Source: Polyodon spathula
Taxonomy: Eukaryota > Chordata > Actinopteri > Acipenseriformes > Polyodontidae
DNA: 64,000 nucleotides
Assembly (NCBI RefSeq): GCF_017654505.1
Contig: NC_054553.1
Location: 4,325,474 to 4,389,473, forward strand
Reading direction: 5' to 3'
Shown here: one piece after another, positions 1-13,000 of the stretch
Numbering within the stretch: the first letter of the stretch is position 1
Layout: each line of letters begins with the position of its first letter
Made by a program: the position numbers and the translations under genes
The notes under the pieces: model-generated
Told to the model about the DNA's origin: nothing
Databases searched by the model: none
What the model saw: the letters and a program-made list of their open reading frames with translations, nothing else

Positions 1-352
1 TGAAGATTCCCAGCTGGGACGCTTTCCCTCCCCGGATGTTGAAGCCCAGCTGTGCCCCGGGGGGCTTCTTGAGCACGATGGTGCGGGGCAGGAACTGCGT
101 CAGCTCATTATTGTAGTCAGGGTGTTGAATCCGCTGTGAACAGAGAGCAGTGTCACAGTGGGTCTATAGGGACAGACAGGGCTGAATCTCATAGAGATGT
201 GTGTGATTATTGCTACCTAATGTGACTTCAGCTAAAGCAGTCCAAAAAGGGTGGCATACCTCTTGTGGCGCGATCCAGGCAGGCGGGTTCTCGTAGGAGG
301 GCAGGAGGACCACAGGGAGGGGGTAGTTGTTGTACGGGATCTTGGGGTCCAT
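1..352 (-). CDS. PDZD11: PDZD11, first two coding exons (5' part of the gene)
   Basis: PDZD11 is a small, roughly 140-residue, single-PDZ scaffold. It is known to bind C termini of plasma-membrane transporters such as PMCA and ATP7A, and to pair with PLEKHA7 at junctions. The start exon is 352-260 and encodes 31 residues beginning MDPKIPYNNYPLP and ending at a GT donor. The next exon starts at 133 after a CAG acceptor and runs off the window edge. It encodes RIQHPDYNNELTQFLPRTI, followed by the PDZ carboxylate-binding loop in GAQLGFNIRGG. The spliced frame is continuous and matches remembered human PDZD11 nearly residue for residue. The start ATG fits the family N terminus. The rest of the PDZ domain lies outside the window. 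Family identity is very secure. Confidence 0.96.
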
Positions 353-469
353 CGCAACACCACAACTCTGGTTATTTTTTCATTCTGTCGAGCAACATTT
401 GCTTGATTCAAAATGTAAATTACACTCCATAAGGGAGGGGTTTCAAAAAAGCAGCAAGTGAGCAAGGTT

Positions 470-645
470 GAGATTAATTCATTTTTAAAATCAATTCCAA
501 TTCCCTTTTAATCACTTCTAAAATATCATTGATCAAAACTAGGAGTATTCTGTGAAAACTAGTTCATCACGCTAGCCACAAATTATTTAAATGTAAGTCC
601 CTATTAGTCAATTAAATTGGCTTCAAATGAAAGCATTGAACAATC
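470..645 (-). repeat. Dispersed AT-rich repeat, copy 1
   Basis: The stretch with CAATTCCAATTCCC and TAGTCAATTAAATTGG is the reverse complement of the stretch near 20480-20650, which has TTTAATTGACTAACAGGGACTT and GAATTGGAAATGGAATTG. Two copies in opposite orientation in one window point to an interspersed element, probably a SINE or MITE. The family cannot be named from sequence alone. Confidence 0.6.
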
Positions 646-989
646 ACAAGTATGTCTCTAAATATCAATTGCTATCTGTATAACATTGCAGCACACATAC
701 TGAGCAGAAAAGAAGAAATTTTACCACAAGCACAGATCTGGTGCTTTTTTGGCATGCCGTGTGTTAAACTAAATCACAAAACTGCATTGCACCGAGCATG
801 CATAACTCCGTCACTGCCGACCTGGACACAGAACTAGGAAAGAGAACTGCAGAGCGTGCCAGTAGAATACGAATGACAACTCCACTCAAAACATTCAATA
901 TATGACACTAAGAGGCAAACGTGCGACTACAGCCATTGCAGTTTAGAAAGCGAAGTGTACATTTAGTTAATGTTGAGATCGGTGCTGGA

Positions 990-997
990 TGACGTCA
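990..997. promoter_or_regulatory. Palindromic CRE-like site
   Basis: TGACGTCA is the full consensus for CREB/ATF binding. It lies about 640 bp upstream of the PDZD11 ATG, on the shared promoter side. Function is inferred only; a perfect 8-mer will also occur by chance about once per 65 kb. Confidence 0.25.
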
Positions 998-2260
998 GGC
1001 TTGGGTACACTGCAATTACAGCGATGTACTCCATGACTCATTAATACAATCTAGTGTAGTTGCACACTAATAATGAATGGTGTGCCTGGCTGGGCATTAT
1101 TAAATACAGCACTGCACGCTTTCTGATACAGAGAGTGTATAACAAAATAGAAGCGTCCAAAAGCAAAAAGTTGAAACTAGACGATTCTGCCTCTCTCAAT
1201 GTTATTATCGCCTTTCAATTCAGTCGAGCAACCCAATTTATACAGTTAAAGGACTTCGAAACTAGTTTAGACACCGAAAAACAAATATAGCCTGATTTGT
1301 GACACTGAAAAACAATATATCAGGTTGTGACAAGCACTTACATTTTAACAATTGCAAAATATCATTCACTGATCGGGGCGATCGCCCACTGCACAGTGGA
1401 ACAGAGCTGAGACAAAACCTCAGCCCGACAAACAGTGTGTATCTGTTTTTTTTTTTTTTTTAGTTTTTGTTTTAAGAGTTGAGATTTACCGTATTCTTGA
1501 CACTGAAGCGTAAGTCGCTCTCTCTCAGCAAACAAAAAAAAAACTCCCTCATCAGCTGGAACGGTATGGTTGCGTAACTACTACTGAAGCCTCGCTGCTG
1601 GAATCTTGTCGCTCCTCCCTTGTCATGTGATCAGAGAGTGTCGACGCCTAACCTGATTAAGATCATCAATACACTTCGTACTTTAACCCGTCCTTGCTTG
1701 GAGGGATCCTGCAGTGGTCGAGATTGTGCTTGCTTGCCTTGGCTTTCACCAGCCATTTCGCATTATTTCTTAACTTTATGCTAAGTTTAAACTCATTATG
1801 ACTGCACTGCGTACCATGATAAAACATAGCACAGTAAGCCCAGTTAACATCGGGGCTAAAGAAAGATACGTATTTATATTAGATTTTCCTTAGTGAAATG
1901 CCAGCAGACAAACCACTGGTGTCATTAACAGTTGGTGGTAACATACAACAATAGTATATATGGAGGAAGGCTTGCAGTTGCGTGTTTATTTTGCATCGCC
2001 GTGTTTATAATGATATTTTTGGACGCCAGGTGTGGTGCAGCGCTCTCTAGTGGCTGGCTAACGTAACGACTGGGTCGAATATTGAAAGTTCCAATGCAGT
2101 GTTAAGAATAAGCAGTTTATATAGAAACAGCTTATATAGCTTATAAGTAGTTGCATGATATGGACGACAGCAGTCACAGACGCTAACAGTTCTGCACAAA
2201 ACAATGTGTACCTAAAACACTTTGTTATTTCATTAAAATGTAGACAAATGGATCAAGATA

Positions 2261-2262
<2 letters not shown>

Positions 2263-2300
<38 letters not shown>

Positions 2301-2315
2301 AAAAAAAAAAAAAAA
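2263..2315. repeat. (TA)n followed by an A run
   Basis: About 15 TA units lead directly into a run of about 20 A residues. A microsatellite ending in poly(A) is typical of the tail of an old retroelement copy, but no body is recognisable upstream. Confidence 0.85.
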
Positions 2316-4002
2316 GGTGGTGGTTAGAATGGCCCAGTAACTTGATTCATAGCAATGCTACTTAGACTACGCGCACACACAGGCTAAATGCGGTTGTGAG
2401 CACTAACTGTGTGTGTGTGTGTTATAACCGCACTAACACAAACGCAGCTGATGCTCAGTGGATTTCTGCGCAACTCATTTATCAAACATTTACGTGTTGC
2501 AAACACGACTAAAAAAATTGTATATAGGTTCCTTGGTGAGCCAAGATGATTTTGTAATATTGATGAATAGTAAATGCATAACAATGGTAAATCGTGCATA
2601 CATATAATACACTTTTTTATTTATTTAATCAAAGTACAGTTGTATAATTCATTGTAAGAAAAACAAAGTAGTTTTGCTTCCGCAGCTCGTTTTTCCACTG
2701 ATACCGAACTGTGTGTTCTGGCACTCCAGGAAATGTATCAGCAAATGACAAAGAGGCATAGGGCTGCTTGATCGTGCGTGCGTTTTTAATCGAGTCATGT
2801 GGAAACCACTCAAGTCGTTCTCACCAGCATTCTGGTCGGAAGATCGCCCAAATGTTTCGATCTACCATCATGGTACTGCAGATGTTCGTCACTGTATTTA
2901 ACAGTGTTGAAAAATTAAAACGACTTTTCTGCTGGTTTTGCAGAAAAGAGCACACCTGTGCTTGCGCTCTCGGTCGATTACGTATAGTTCTTTCTTCCAA
3001 AAGCAGAAACAAAAACACAGCCTCCATGTTGTCACACAAAACCTTACGATCGGCATGTAATGATAGCCCGAGTTCAGTGGTTAGTTTAAACAGTGATGGC
3101 ACATACTTCAGTGAAAGGTGTGTGTGTACAACTAACAACCGCAGCCAGTGCAAAGACTGTTGTCGGTCGAGCCAACTGTACAGTGTGTGTGTGCGCAGCC
3201 GTACAGTAGCGCTTAGTAAGCAAATAGACAATCTGTAGATTCTGTCGTAATTTTAACAGCACTAAAACACTAAGGTTTGCTTTCTCATTTTCAAGCTAAC
3301 ACAATCACTTTGCATGGAACGCAGCTCTGCCCCGCAGGACCAGTATAACAGGTATGACGGTGGTGTCGTGATCCACACCTGTCGCACTTGTGAGCCGCAG
3401 TATGCCAAACGACAGCCACGGAGGTAAGGGCACTTTTGTCTAAAGTTTTAATGTAGTGCTTTGTTGTTGGTTTAGTGTTGTGTCTTTGACATGTGCCTCC
3501 ATATGTATACACAAAACAAGCTTAAACTTTAGTGTTCAGCCTTGTGGCGCACAAATAGTATTCCATTCAGCTACCAAAGTAAAAAATGTGGTGCCGGTCA
3601 AAACATTTACGAGCAATAAATATAATAATGCATAACTAAAAGTTGAACCACAATCTTTAAATATTTTAGGAAGATGATGTCATATGAACCGCTGTTGAAA
3701 ATGAAGGCTACAAATCTATATTTAATAGATACGTTTTGTGTAAAAGATCATCTGCAGTTAAAATTGTGTGTTTTATAATAATGTTTACCTCCAAATCTGC
3801 AACTCCTGTTAAGACCATACGTGCCTGGGTTGTTATTTGACCCAGGTGGGTAATGCGTTCTGTGCACTCCAGTTTATCAGAAAGCAGTGCTTGTTAACCA
3901 CCCTGTTTGTTTACATTCCCTAAAGGTAATTTCATCTGTCACTCCTTTCTATTTTCCAGCCGTACACGGTCCCTGTGTCAGCTCAGTTCAGTGTCCGACA
4001 GC

Positions 4003-7000
4003 ATGTCCAAACCAGTCCCCCCAGCGGGACAGGCGTACCCCGTACCCAAACCTCGCAAGCGCACCCAGAGTACCCTCTCAGAGCAGAGCACAGCCCCCCC
4101 TGTCCCTCAGCCCAGGAGGTAAGCAGCTTCTCGTTGGTTTTTATGAAGACTGTCAGTTGGGGTGGATGTTTTGTGTATCGGGTATCTTCAGCACAAGAGT
4201 CTCATATTGAATGTTCTTCTTGTTGCAGGAAATCACTTTGCAGCATTTTAGATTCTGAAATGCCGCAGCTACAAGTAGTGTCCAGCAATGAGGGTGAGGC
4301 AGAATGTTTTATACTATTTAAATACAAATGTACACACACTGTACAAACATTTTTTGGAGTCTTGTTTGCCACAATATTATATCTAGTTTAATCTTGGTGA
4401 TGGTTCAGTTTGTTTGCATTCCCGGAAGCAAAGCTGTAATGCGCAGGATCTTCAATTTGTTTTACACTATAGACAAAAACTACTAAAACCTTCAAATGTA
4501 CATTTTGTTTGTTGGACTGGATGAGGAATTTGTGTATCTAAAATAAGATTGGAATGTGTGAGATCATTTCTCATCTCCAAACAGCCTCACCCAAGACAGA
4601 TATTATAACCTGTCTGTGTTGTTGTTGAATCTGCTTTATACTGTTTCACCAATGCTTTGTAATATTATTGTATTGTAATATAATGCTGTGTGATCCTTAG
4701 GAGGCAACTCCAAATTCAGTTCTCCTGTATCCGAGGAAATTGAGCCCCAACCGAACACCGATGAATCCAACAAACCCGAACAGAAAACCAATGTTCCCAA
4801 AACTCATCAGAACCCTAGCACAGATTATTCTACAGAATCTCAGGTCAAACCCAGTGCTGATCTGTTCAGTGGTTCTGATCATAAACCCAGTGCTGATCTA
4901 TCCAGTGGTTCTGATCACAAACCCGGTGCTGATCTGTCCAGTGGTTCTGATCACAAACCCAGTACAGATCTGTCCAGTGGTTCTGATCACAAACCCGGTG
5001 CTGATCTGTCTAGTGGTTCTGATCAGAAACCCAGCATTATTCTGTCCAATGCTTCTGATCACAAATCAAGCGCTGATCTGTCAACTGAAGCTGATGTCAA
5101 TGAATGTGATCACAAAACAAGCAATGAGCTTTCTACAGACTGTCGAGTGAAACCCAGCGCTGATCTTTCTAATGCTTCTGACAAACCCAGCGCTGATCTT
5201 TCTAATGCTTCTGACAAACCCAGTAGTGATCTTGCTGATGATTCTAATGTCAGACCCATTCGGGATCTTGACACTGAATCTGATGACAAATGCAGCTCCA
5301 ATTAACTCCAGAATCTCCAGTGAAACCCAACGTTGATCCTTCTCATGGTTATGTCAAACTTAGCGTTTCTCTTCCCAATGATTCTGATGACAAACCCAGC
5401 TCTGGTGTTCACGACTCTAAACGCAACCCAACTGTAGATCCTTCTACAGAATCTCAGCCCAAAACCAGCAGTTATTCTTCTCGTGAATCAGAAACTCCCA
5501 GCGCTGACTTTGAAGCATCTGAACAACAACCCAGCTCTGACTGTGATGAATCGCAACCCAGTCCCAGTGCTGATCTTTCTAATGCTTCTGATCACAAACC
5601 CACTCCGGATCTTTCTACAGAATCTCCTCACAAACCCAGCTCGGATTTGTCCCTGGATAGTCAAAACAAAATGAGTTGTGATGGAATCGCTAAGACTCAT
5701 GAAAACCCTTTGATTTCTGAAACTGATCTTCAAAGCAATCACCGGGGGGACTGGCGGGGTGTGACAGAGGAGTCTGGAGAAGGTGGTGTGAGCTCCATGT
5801 GGTGAGTGAAGGGTCTAGGGAGAAGGAGGGTCAACAATAGTCTCTAACCCAGAGGGAAATGCTAGATGGGCCTTATATGCCAAATTGGTCCATATTTCAT
5901 GGATGGTATTACTGCTGTTATAGGTCAATAAAGATATGGGTGAAAATGTGAATTTCATCTTTATTTTTATAGTCTTCCACTGGAGAAAAGCAAGTTCCCT
6001 TTTACTTCCAGTTTCTGATGGTGATATCTCAAGTAGATTGTCAGAGATTATACTATCCATATGCTGAGTCAAAAGGTACAGCACATAGTCAGAAGTAAGC
6101 CGTATCTCTTTAACCTGATACAAGGGTCTTCAGTCTTATAAACTCACGCTGTTTCTGGTTGCACAGAAGCAGTTGTGTAATGGTAGCCAACTTTTCTTTT
6201 TATTTCACTACATTAAACTGGTAGGCAGGCTTAGTTTTTCAAATAAATGGATTCCTCTTTTATTTCCTGCTTCCTGTTGCTTACCTTCCCTCTCTTTCAG
6301 TTCTGCTTCCCAGGAGGGGACAACAGAGTCGGGACAGCCCAAGACCCAAGACTCGCAACCCAGGTCATACCCACAACAGTAAGAGCCCCTTCCTTCCTAC
6401 CGCTGCCCCCTACTGCCAGCTCTACAGCACACCTTTCACTGCCGGAGTCAGGAGGGAGTTGCGTATTTATTTTTACTGCATCTATAGATTATGAATCATC
6501 ATGACTAGTTCACAAAGATTCGAGGTGTTTAAAGGGACTGTTTTTAAATTTAGGAAAGATTAATAGAAATGCTGTTCCAAAACTGACATCTTCAAATAGT
6601 TTTGGTAAATATGAAGGATTGTGGAGTTTTAATGCAGACTGGTGATGAAAGGCACAAAGAAAACACCTACAGTATGAACCCTTTACTAAGAACATGTGGC
6701 AACAGTTCATGGCAGAGGATCTATTTTCATGATCTAAACAGTGCAGTTCGAAATACCCCGCTCTTTAGTTGTATAATACACCAGCGGAGGTATTGCCCTG
6801 GGGTTGTTTATTGGGGCGGAGGAGCAGAATATCAGCAGTGTTCGAGCAGAGAGCTGTGTCCGTGTTCTTCCGGACTTGTTCTTCTTCTGGTTTCACTGCA
6901 GCACCCCCAGCATGCGCGTGAGACGTCGGAAGCACCGCTTTGCTGACTGCCAGGTGACTGTCGTCTACCAACCCAGGGAGCAGAAGCCACGAGGAGGCAG

Positions 7001-10000
7001 CGTGGTCTGTAGGTCTGGCTGGCTGGAGGTGTGGCAGGCAAGAAGGTAATTCTAGCAGTAACAAGCAATTGTTGTCTGTTGAATCCCTCTTCCCACATTT
7101 GCTAGCCGAACTGCTGTACCGAGCCTTGTGCTGCTGAGGCTGAGCGGCTGGGGCAGTTGAGAGTCGGAAATTGTTTTGTCGTTGCAGGCACAAGATGATG
7201 TGGGTCGAGTTCAATGGAAAGACGCTGTCCCTGTTCAAGAAACGCACTGTGAGTTTAACATCTGCCTTTTCAAGCATCCGTTCTAAGGGTCACCTGTTTC
7301 ATGTAGCGAATCAGAAATGTGTTTCTGTTTTATACCACAGGACAAGTTTACAGAGACAGTCTTTCCTGTGTCCTGCATTACTAATGTCTGGGCAGGAGAG
7401 GGCGGCAAGTTCTTTGTGTCCACACTCAAGAAGCATTATGAGTTTTTGGCACCCAGTGAGTGTAGGATAATAACAACACTACTACTAATAATATGATGAT
7501 TTGTATTTGACTCTCCTCTTAAGAACTGTGCTGCAGTGCATGATTTGACAGCTTGGTGGCACTGTGTGTTATGTAAAAGTCACAATAGGAATAAATTTAC
7601 CAAAATTAAAAATATGTGTATCCTTGAATTAAATTTAGCCTTGCCCTTATTTTGGTTAATTTATTATCTTTTTTTTTTTTTTTTTTAATTGTACGATGAG
7701 ATCACTAGTGAAGTCCACAGTGTACGGGATCTTTATTAACAGAATGGTGCTCTGTCAGGAGGTCGTGACGGGTGGGTGAGTTCTCTGGGAACCCCTCAGA
7801 AGAAGGCGACCCCAGAGCAGATAGAGCAGCAGGGCCCCCTGGGTCTGAGAGAGCTCAGAACCAAGGTGTACGCAGCGCTGAGGGGGCACAGGCTGTGGGT
7901 CTACCACAACAAGGAGGTGAGTGTGAGAGAGGAGGAGACAGAGGGGTAGAGAGAGGCGATCTGTGTCAGCAAGGAGTGTCTTATGAATCTTAACACACAA
8001 CATCGAATATACATTGGCAGCTAAATAACTGCACATTAGAAGGGTTCAGTACTGTTTCATTTTCTATTTATTATGGCTAAAACAGAACAGGGTGACATCT
8101 AGTGGCCACACAAAGCCATGCAGTCTTTACCATTAGTTACAGCATGTCTGGTATTTGCTGTGTACAGTAATTTGAAAAGGTGAATTTCTGTCGTTCCCCA
8201 CCCCCCTCCCCCGTCTATCTGCCTGTACAGATCTTATTGATTATATTCCATCCTCTGCCTTTCCAGGATTTCAGAGAAGGCGTGGCAATGACTGCTATCA
8301 ACATGAACGTGGCCCAGGCGAAGCAGACAGGCAGACACAGCTTCGACCTCACCACCCCCTACAAGATATTCAGGTGAGAGTGGAGATGAGCGAGACTGAG
8401 GGCCGCACAGTAAGTGTTCTCTGTATTAAGATTAGCACAAACAAAGCACCCATCACGTATTTGCTAAACAATGTCACAATAGTTGCTTATTGTCCTGACC
8501 GTCTCGGGAGCACCCGGTCCTGTGCGTGGTGGGTTGTGATCATTAGCCCCTCCCTGTCCTTCTCAGTTTCACAGCAGATTCTTCTCGGGAGCTGGTTGCC
8601 TGGCTGGGCTCGCTGTCCCGGGCTGTCAAGAGCGCCCTGTCCTGCAGTGAGGTGGCGGAGCGTGTTTGGGGGAGCACGTGGAATCGAAACTGCGCCGACT
8701 GTTGGAGTCCTGACCCAGAGTGGGCATCTGTGAACTTGCTCGTCGTCATCTGTGACAACTGTGCAGGTCGGGGGTGCGGGGGCTACACTGGGCAGCTGTG
8801 CAGGGAGAAGGAGGGGCTAGACTGGATACTGGAGGGAGGGGATTACCTATGATCTGTGCTGGTCTTCACTAACCCCAGCATGTCTATTTCCAGGTCAGCA
8901 CCGTGCCATGGGGACCGCTGTCTCCAAGGTACGCAGTCTGAAGATGGACAAGAGCGTGTGGACAGAGCCACTCATACAGGTAGGGAATCTGAGAGGAAAG
9001 ACGATAAATCCCAGACGATAATAAAATCAAGTATTTTCGCACTGACTTGGCTGCTCTGTCGGAAAGTAAAAGCTATGTTAAACAGGGCTGCTGCCTTTTT
9101 TTTTTTTTGTAGCTGTTCATTCTGTACGGAAACAAGTCAGCCAATGAGCTTTGGGCGGATCAGGTGCCGCCCGCTGAACAGATCTGCCCAGAATCCTCTG
9201 CGGAGCAGCGGCGGGCGTTCATCTGGGCCAAATACAAGCAGGGCCGCTACCGCCACCTGCACCCACTGTACAGGAGCCAGGAGCAGATGCACCAGGTAGG
9301 AGCCCACACTGTCCACTGAAACACACTGCCTACTCCCTTCCTCCCTCCCTCCCTCCCTCTCTCCCTCTCTCCCTCTCTCTCTCCCTCTCTCTCCCTCTCT
9401 CTCTCTCTCAGCTGTGAGCTGTTGTATAGTGCCAGTATCTTTCCCTCTCAGGCTCTCTTTCTCATGCCCTCTCTCATTCTGTCTGCCTCAGCGTCTGTGT
9501 GAGGTGGGGATGACTGCCGATGTGTCGGAGACACTGGCCCTGCTGTGTTCCGGGGCACGGGTGAGCATTCACCAGGGGGAGCCCTACCAGCCGTCCCCCA
9601 TCTCCCTGGCAGAGCAGGCAGGGCAGGCCATGCAGGCCGAGCTGCTGCGCCAGAACCAGTTCGCAGGTACCGTGCTGAGCGCTGCTTCCTGTTTCAACGG
9701 GTGGCCGGATGATGCACCATAATGTGGAATGCTAACGGTAGATGGATTTGTATTGGAAAGTAGATTGCTGTGGTATATAACATTGTATTTGTGTTCTCAG
9801 AGGCCCCTTTCCAAGACATTGGGGTTGAACCTTCCCCAGCAGAGACCCATTCTTTACAAGGTACCCCGTCCTTCCTTTAGAAACTGTTCAGTTTAATACA
9901 AACAAAGGAAAATGAAAACTTTCATCCAAGTTATGCAAACATGAAAAACCCTGTTGATCCCCAACTGCATTATAATACCTTCCTCCGTTTCGCATTCTGA

Positions 10001-13000
10001 CATGCACATCAAAAAACCATTGAATAATCTAAACGGTGAATGATGAAGCGCTCTTATATAGTAAAGTGCATGGCAGTTTACTGTGGACATGGCCTGACCG
10101 GGATCTGCTGTGCTTGCAGACACTGAGGAGTTCCATTGCAAACTGGACAAAGACAAGCTTGTGTTCTCGGAGGAGGTCGACTCTGCCCCCTGCGAGGTTC
10201 TCAATCTGAAGGACGTCACCTCGCTCTTTGACTGCTCCACAGGGTAAGAGAGAGCCTGACACTGTGAGGAGGTTAGGATCTCTTTCCCTCTCTCCCCCTC
10301 ACCCGCTCTCCCCCTCTCCCTGCAGGCAAAGCCATGAGTTTGAGATGCAGATTCTGAAAGAGAGGCTGCAGTGCACAGCAGACAACCAGGAGACCCTGAG
10401 AACTCACCTGCAGCACATCGCCAAGGTAACAGGCAGATAAAGGGATGGAGGCCACTCACACCTTAGTATACAGGGGTACTTCAGTATGAGAAATGGCCCT
10501 ATTTACCCCAGTCCCCCAGATAACCCCCTGTGTTTGCCCCGTAGGTGTTGCTGCCATGGCCAGTGCCGGACTCGGAGCTGGCGGGGGTGCGCTGTCTCTC
10601 CCGGGTGACCGCGAGGGAGGGGAAGTGGCCGGAGCACAGAGACGCCTGGGTGGCACTGAGCGGGACTCAGCTGCTGCTTTACCTCACAGGAGGGTGCCAG
10701 AGAGACAGGCTGAGGCTGACTCTCTCACAGAACTACAGTAAGGAGCTTATCACACTTCAAGTCTGACCAGTCATCTGAATACCATCCAAAAACAAGACAT
10801 TCAGTTTCCAATCTGTAATTACCGGTAGATGAGTCTGGTTGAGTAACAGCTTCTGCATGTCTACTGTGTCACTGGACTGGGATAGCCAGTTTAAAGACCC
10901 CTCTATTGACCAATAATCCGGAATTGTGAGTGCTTTAAAAATGTTAATCCAGCTATTGTATTTGTTTCCCCCACAGCCTTTATAGCGACGGAGAAGATGT
11001 TTGAAATCATCTCACCAGAGAGGTTTGTTCCAGAACGCACAATCCATTACATATCTGTCTCTGTCTTTATCACTTAGTGATGAAATCCTAAAACAAAGAG
11101 ACTAATCTCTAACAGTGTGTGAGTCTCCTTAGTATATCTGTAAGTAAAATATCAGGTCTGGTCTGATGTATTTAGACTCAACTGAATACCCTTATAAAAG
11201 TTTACCATAGTAAAAGCATAGCAAAGTGTAACAAAGCACAGCGAAAGCATGGCAAAGCACAAGCAAGCATTGTAAATAATATGAAGCTATGGTAAAGCAT
11301 ATTAATAAACATGGTAAATGTATAGTATAACCATGGGAAAAGTGCAAAAATATCATGCAATAAAAATAAAAAAAAAACGTGGTAAATATTTTTTATACAA
11401 AAATCGAAGTAATTCAGTGAGGTCATCCTCTCTAAGGGTTTAATCACAAACACATCAAACAAGCACTCCCCTTTCCTCCTGCACCCCACACTGCTCTGTG
11501 AAGCAGCCTGTCTGTCTCACCCCTGACACTCTGCCCCCTGGCTGCAGGACACTGTCACTGCAGTTTGAGCACAGCCAGCCCTGTGAGAAGTGGGGTGTCC
11601 TGCTGAAGGATGCGCTTCAACCTCCCCAGTCCAGCTCCTCCCTTGGGGGGGGCTCCCTGTACCCCAGCCTGTGCCGCGGCTCCACAAGAGTGCCAGACCC
11701 CATCGAGAGGTGCATCAGCTACATCACGCAGCACGGTGAGGTCCTGAGTGCAGTCTAATGTTTATACAGATCACTGTCCTCGGTCTGGGTTACCATCAAT
11801 ATGCTACAGTGCACACATTAGAGGCTTACATATATCAGGGGAACTGCTTCTCCAGTTGTCACAAACCTGTTAACTTTGGGCTGACTAAACTGTAACAGGA
11901 AATATTAGCATAAGCACAGTTTAAAGAGCTCTTGTGAATGCTTTGAATAGCTGAATGTTATACTCCTACATTCAGAATCACAGCGATCTCACAGTGTTTG
12001 GGCTTTCTCCTCCTCTCGCCCAGGTCTAACAGTGGAGGGTATTTACCGGCGCTGCGGTCAAGTGGGGAAGATCTCTCGGCTGGTGGAGGGGCTCTGCAGC
12101 ACCCCCTGCAGGGCGCAGTTTGAGAAGGGGGAGCTGGGGGTAGTGGATGTGTCAGGAGCCCTGAAACAGTGTCTCAAGCTACACACTGCACTCTTTCCAG
12201 AGCCACACCTCAGCCACTGGCTCCAGTCTGCAGGTGTGCCATTACACTGTACTGTTCTGTGACCTGCTTCTCTGACTCTGCTATGCCTGCCATTTTCAGA
12301 AGGGCGCATTCCATTCCGGGACTGAATTGTGTAGGACAGTTGACGACCTAAACAGCTGCACAGTGAGAAACTCTGTCAGCTGTGTTTAACCATTCCATTT
12401 CTACTCAACAGCAAACCGCACACCTACTGTAATTACCACTCTCGTCGACGCTTGTTAAAACTGTTCAAGGCACAGCAGGAGGGAAGTGATAACAATGTGC
12501 TAACGGGCTGGTATCCCTGCAGGTATCCCTGGGCAGGCAGAGAGGCTGCTCGGGTATCGTGAGGTACTGGAGCAGCTGTCTGACGAGCAGAGAGGCATTC
12601 TGAGCAGGCTGTTTGGACACCTCTACCAGTAAGCAACAAGCCCCTGCTGTCCGCTCCAGACGTACTGCGCACTGCCACTCTGTGCAGCCTCACCGCAGTG
12701 TTCTCTTCTCCCCGTGGTGCAGGGTGCAGGCGTACAGCCAGGTGAACCGCATGACCCCTGAGAACCTGGCCCTAGTGTTCGTGCCCACGCTGTTCCCAGA
12801 CCATGCTCTGAGTACCGACGCTGTGAAGCTGACCAGAGAGCTCATCACACACTACACAGCGCTCTTCCACGTAAGAGACATTTGATACTGGAAAAAAGAG
12901 TTTGAAGGAGGAAACCAGCCGAGGACTCCTGCCCTTATTTTTGGTTTTATTTTTTGTTACGGTCAAGGTTTCAAAGTTTAAATGGCAAACTGAAATTTGA

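Larger units (their letters stand above)
353..3959. other. Spacer between PDZD11 and the ARAP-like gene, probable promoters of both
   Basis: No exon of a recognised family is visible. The two flanking genes are divergent, so both promoters and any non-coding first exons should lie here. A possible untranslated first exon of the plus-strand gene ends at a good donor at 3424-3425 (GAG then GTAAGG). Joining it to the acceptor at 3959 does not give an upstream ATG in the frame used later. A 156-codon open frame at 2768-3238 has no family features and is also open on the other strand. Simple repeats lie at 1447-1462 (T run) and 2263-2315. Confidence 0.55.

Noticed and set aside
2768..3238. 156-codon open frame with a 136-codon frame on the opposite strand
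   Set aside because: No recognisable family, signal or splice support. Kept as unexplained; conservation in relatives would reopen it.
3400..3424. Upstream ATG (MPNDSHG) with a good donor as the start of the ARAP-like protein
   Set aside because: Splicing to the 3960 exon puts it in a frame that does not continue into exon 2; the ATG at 4003 does.
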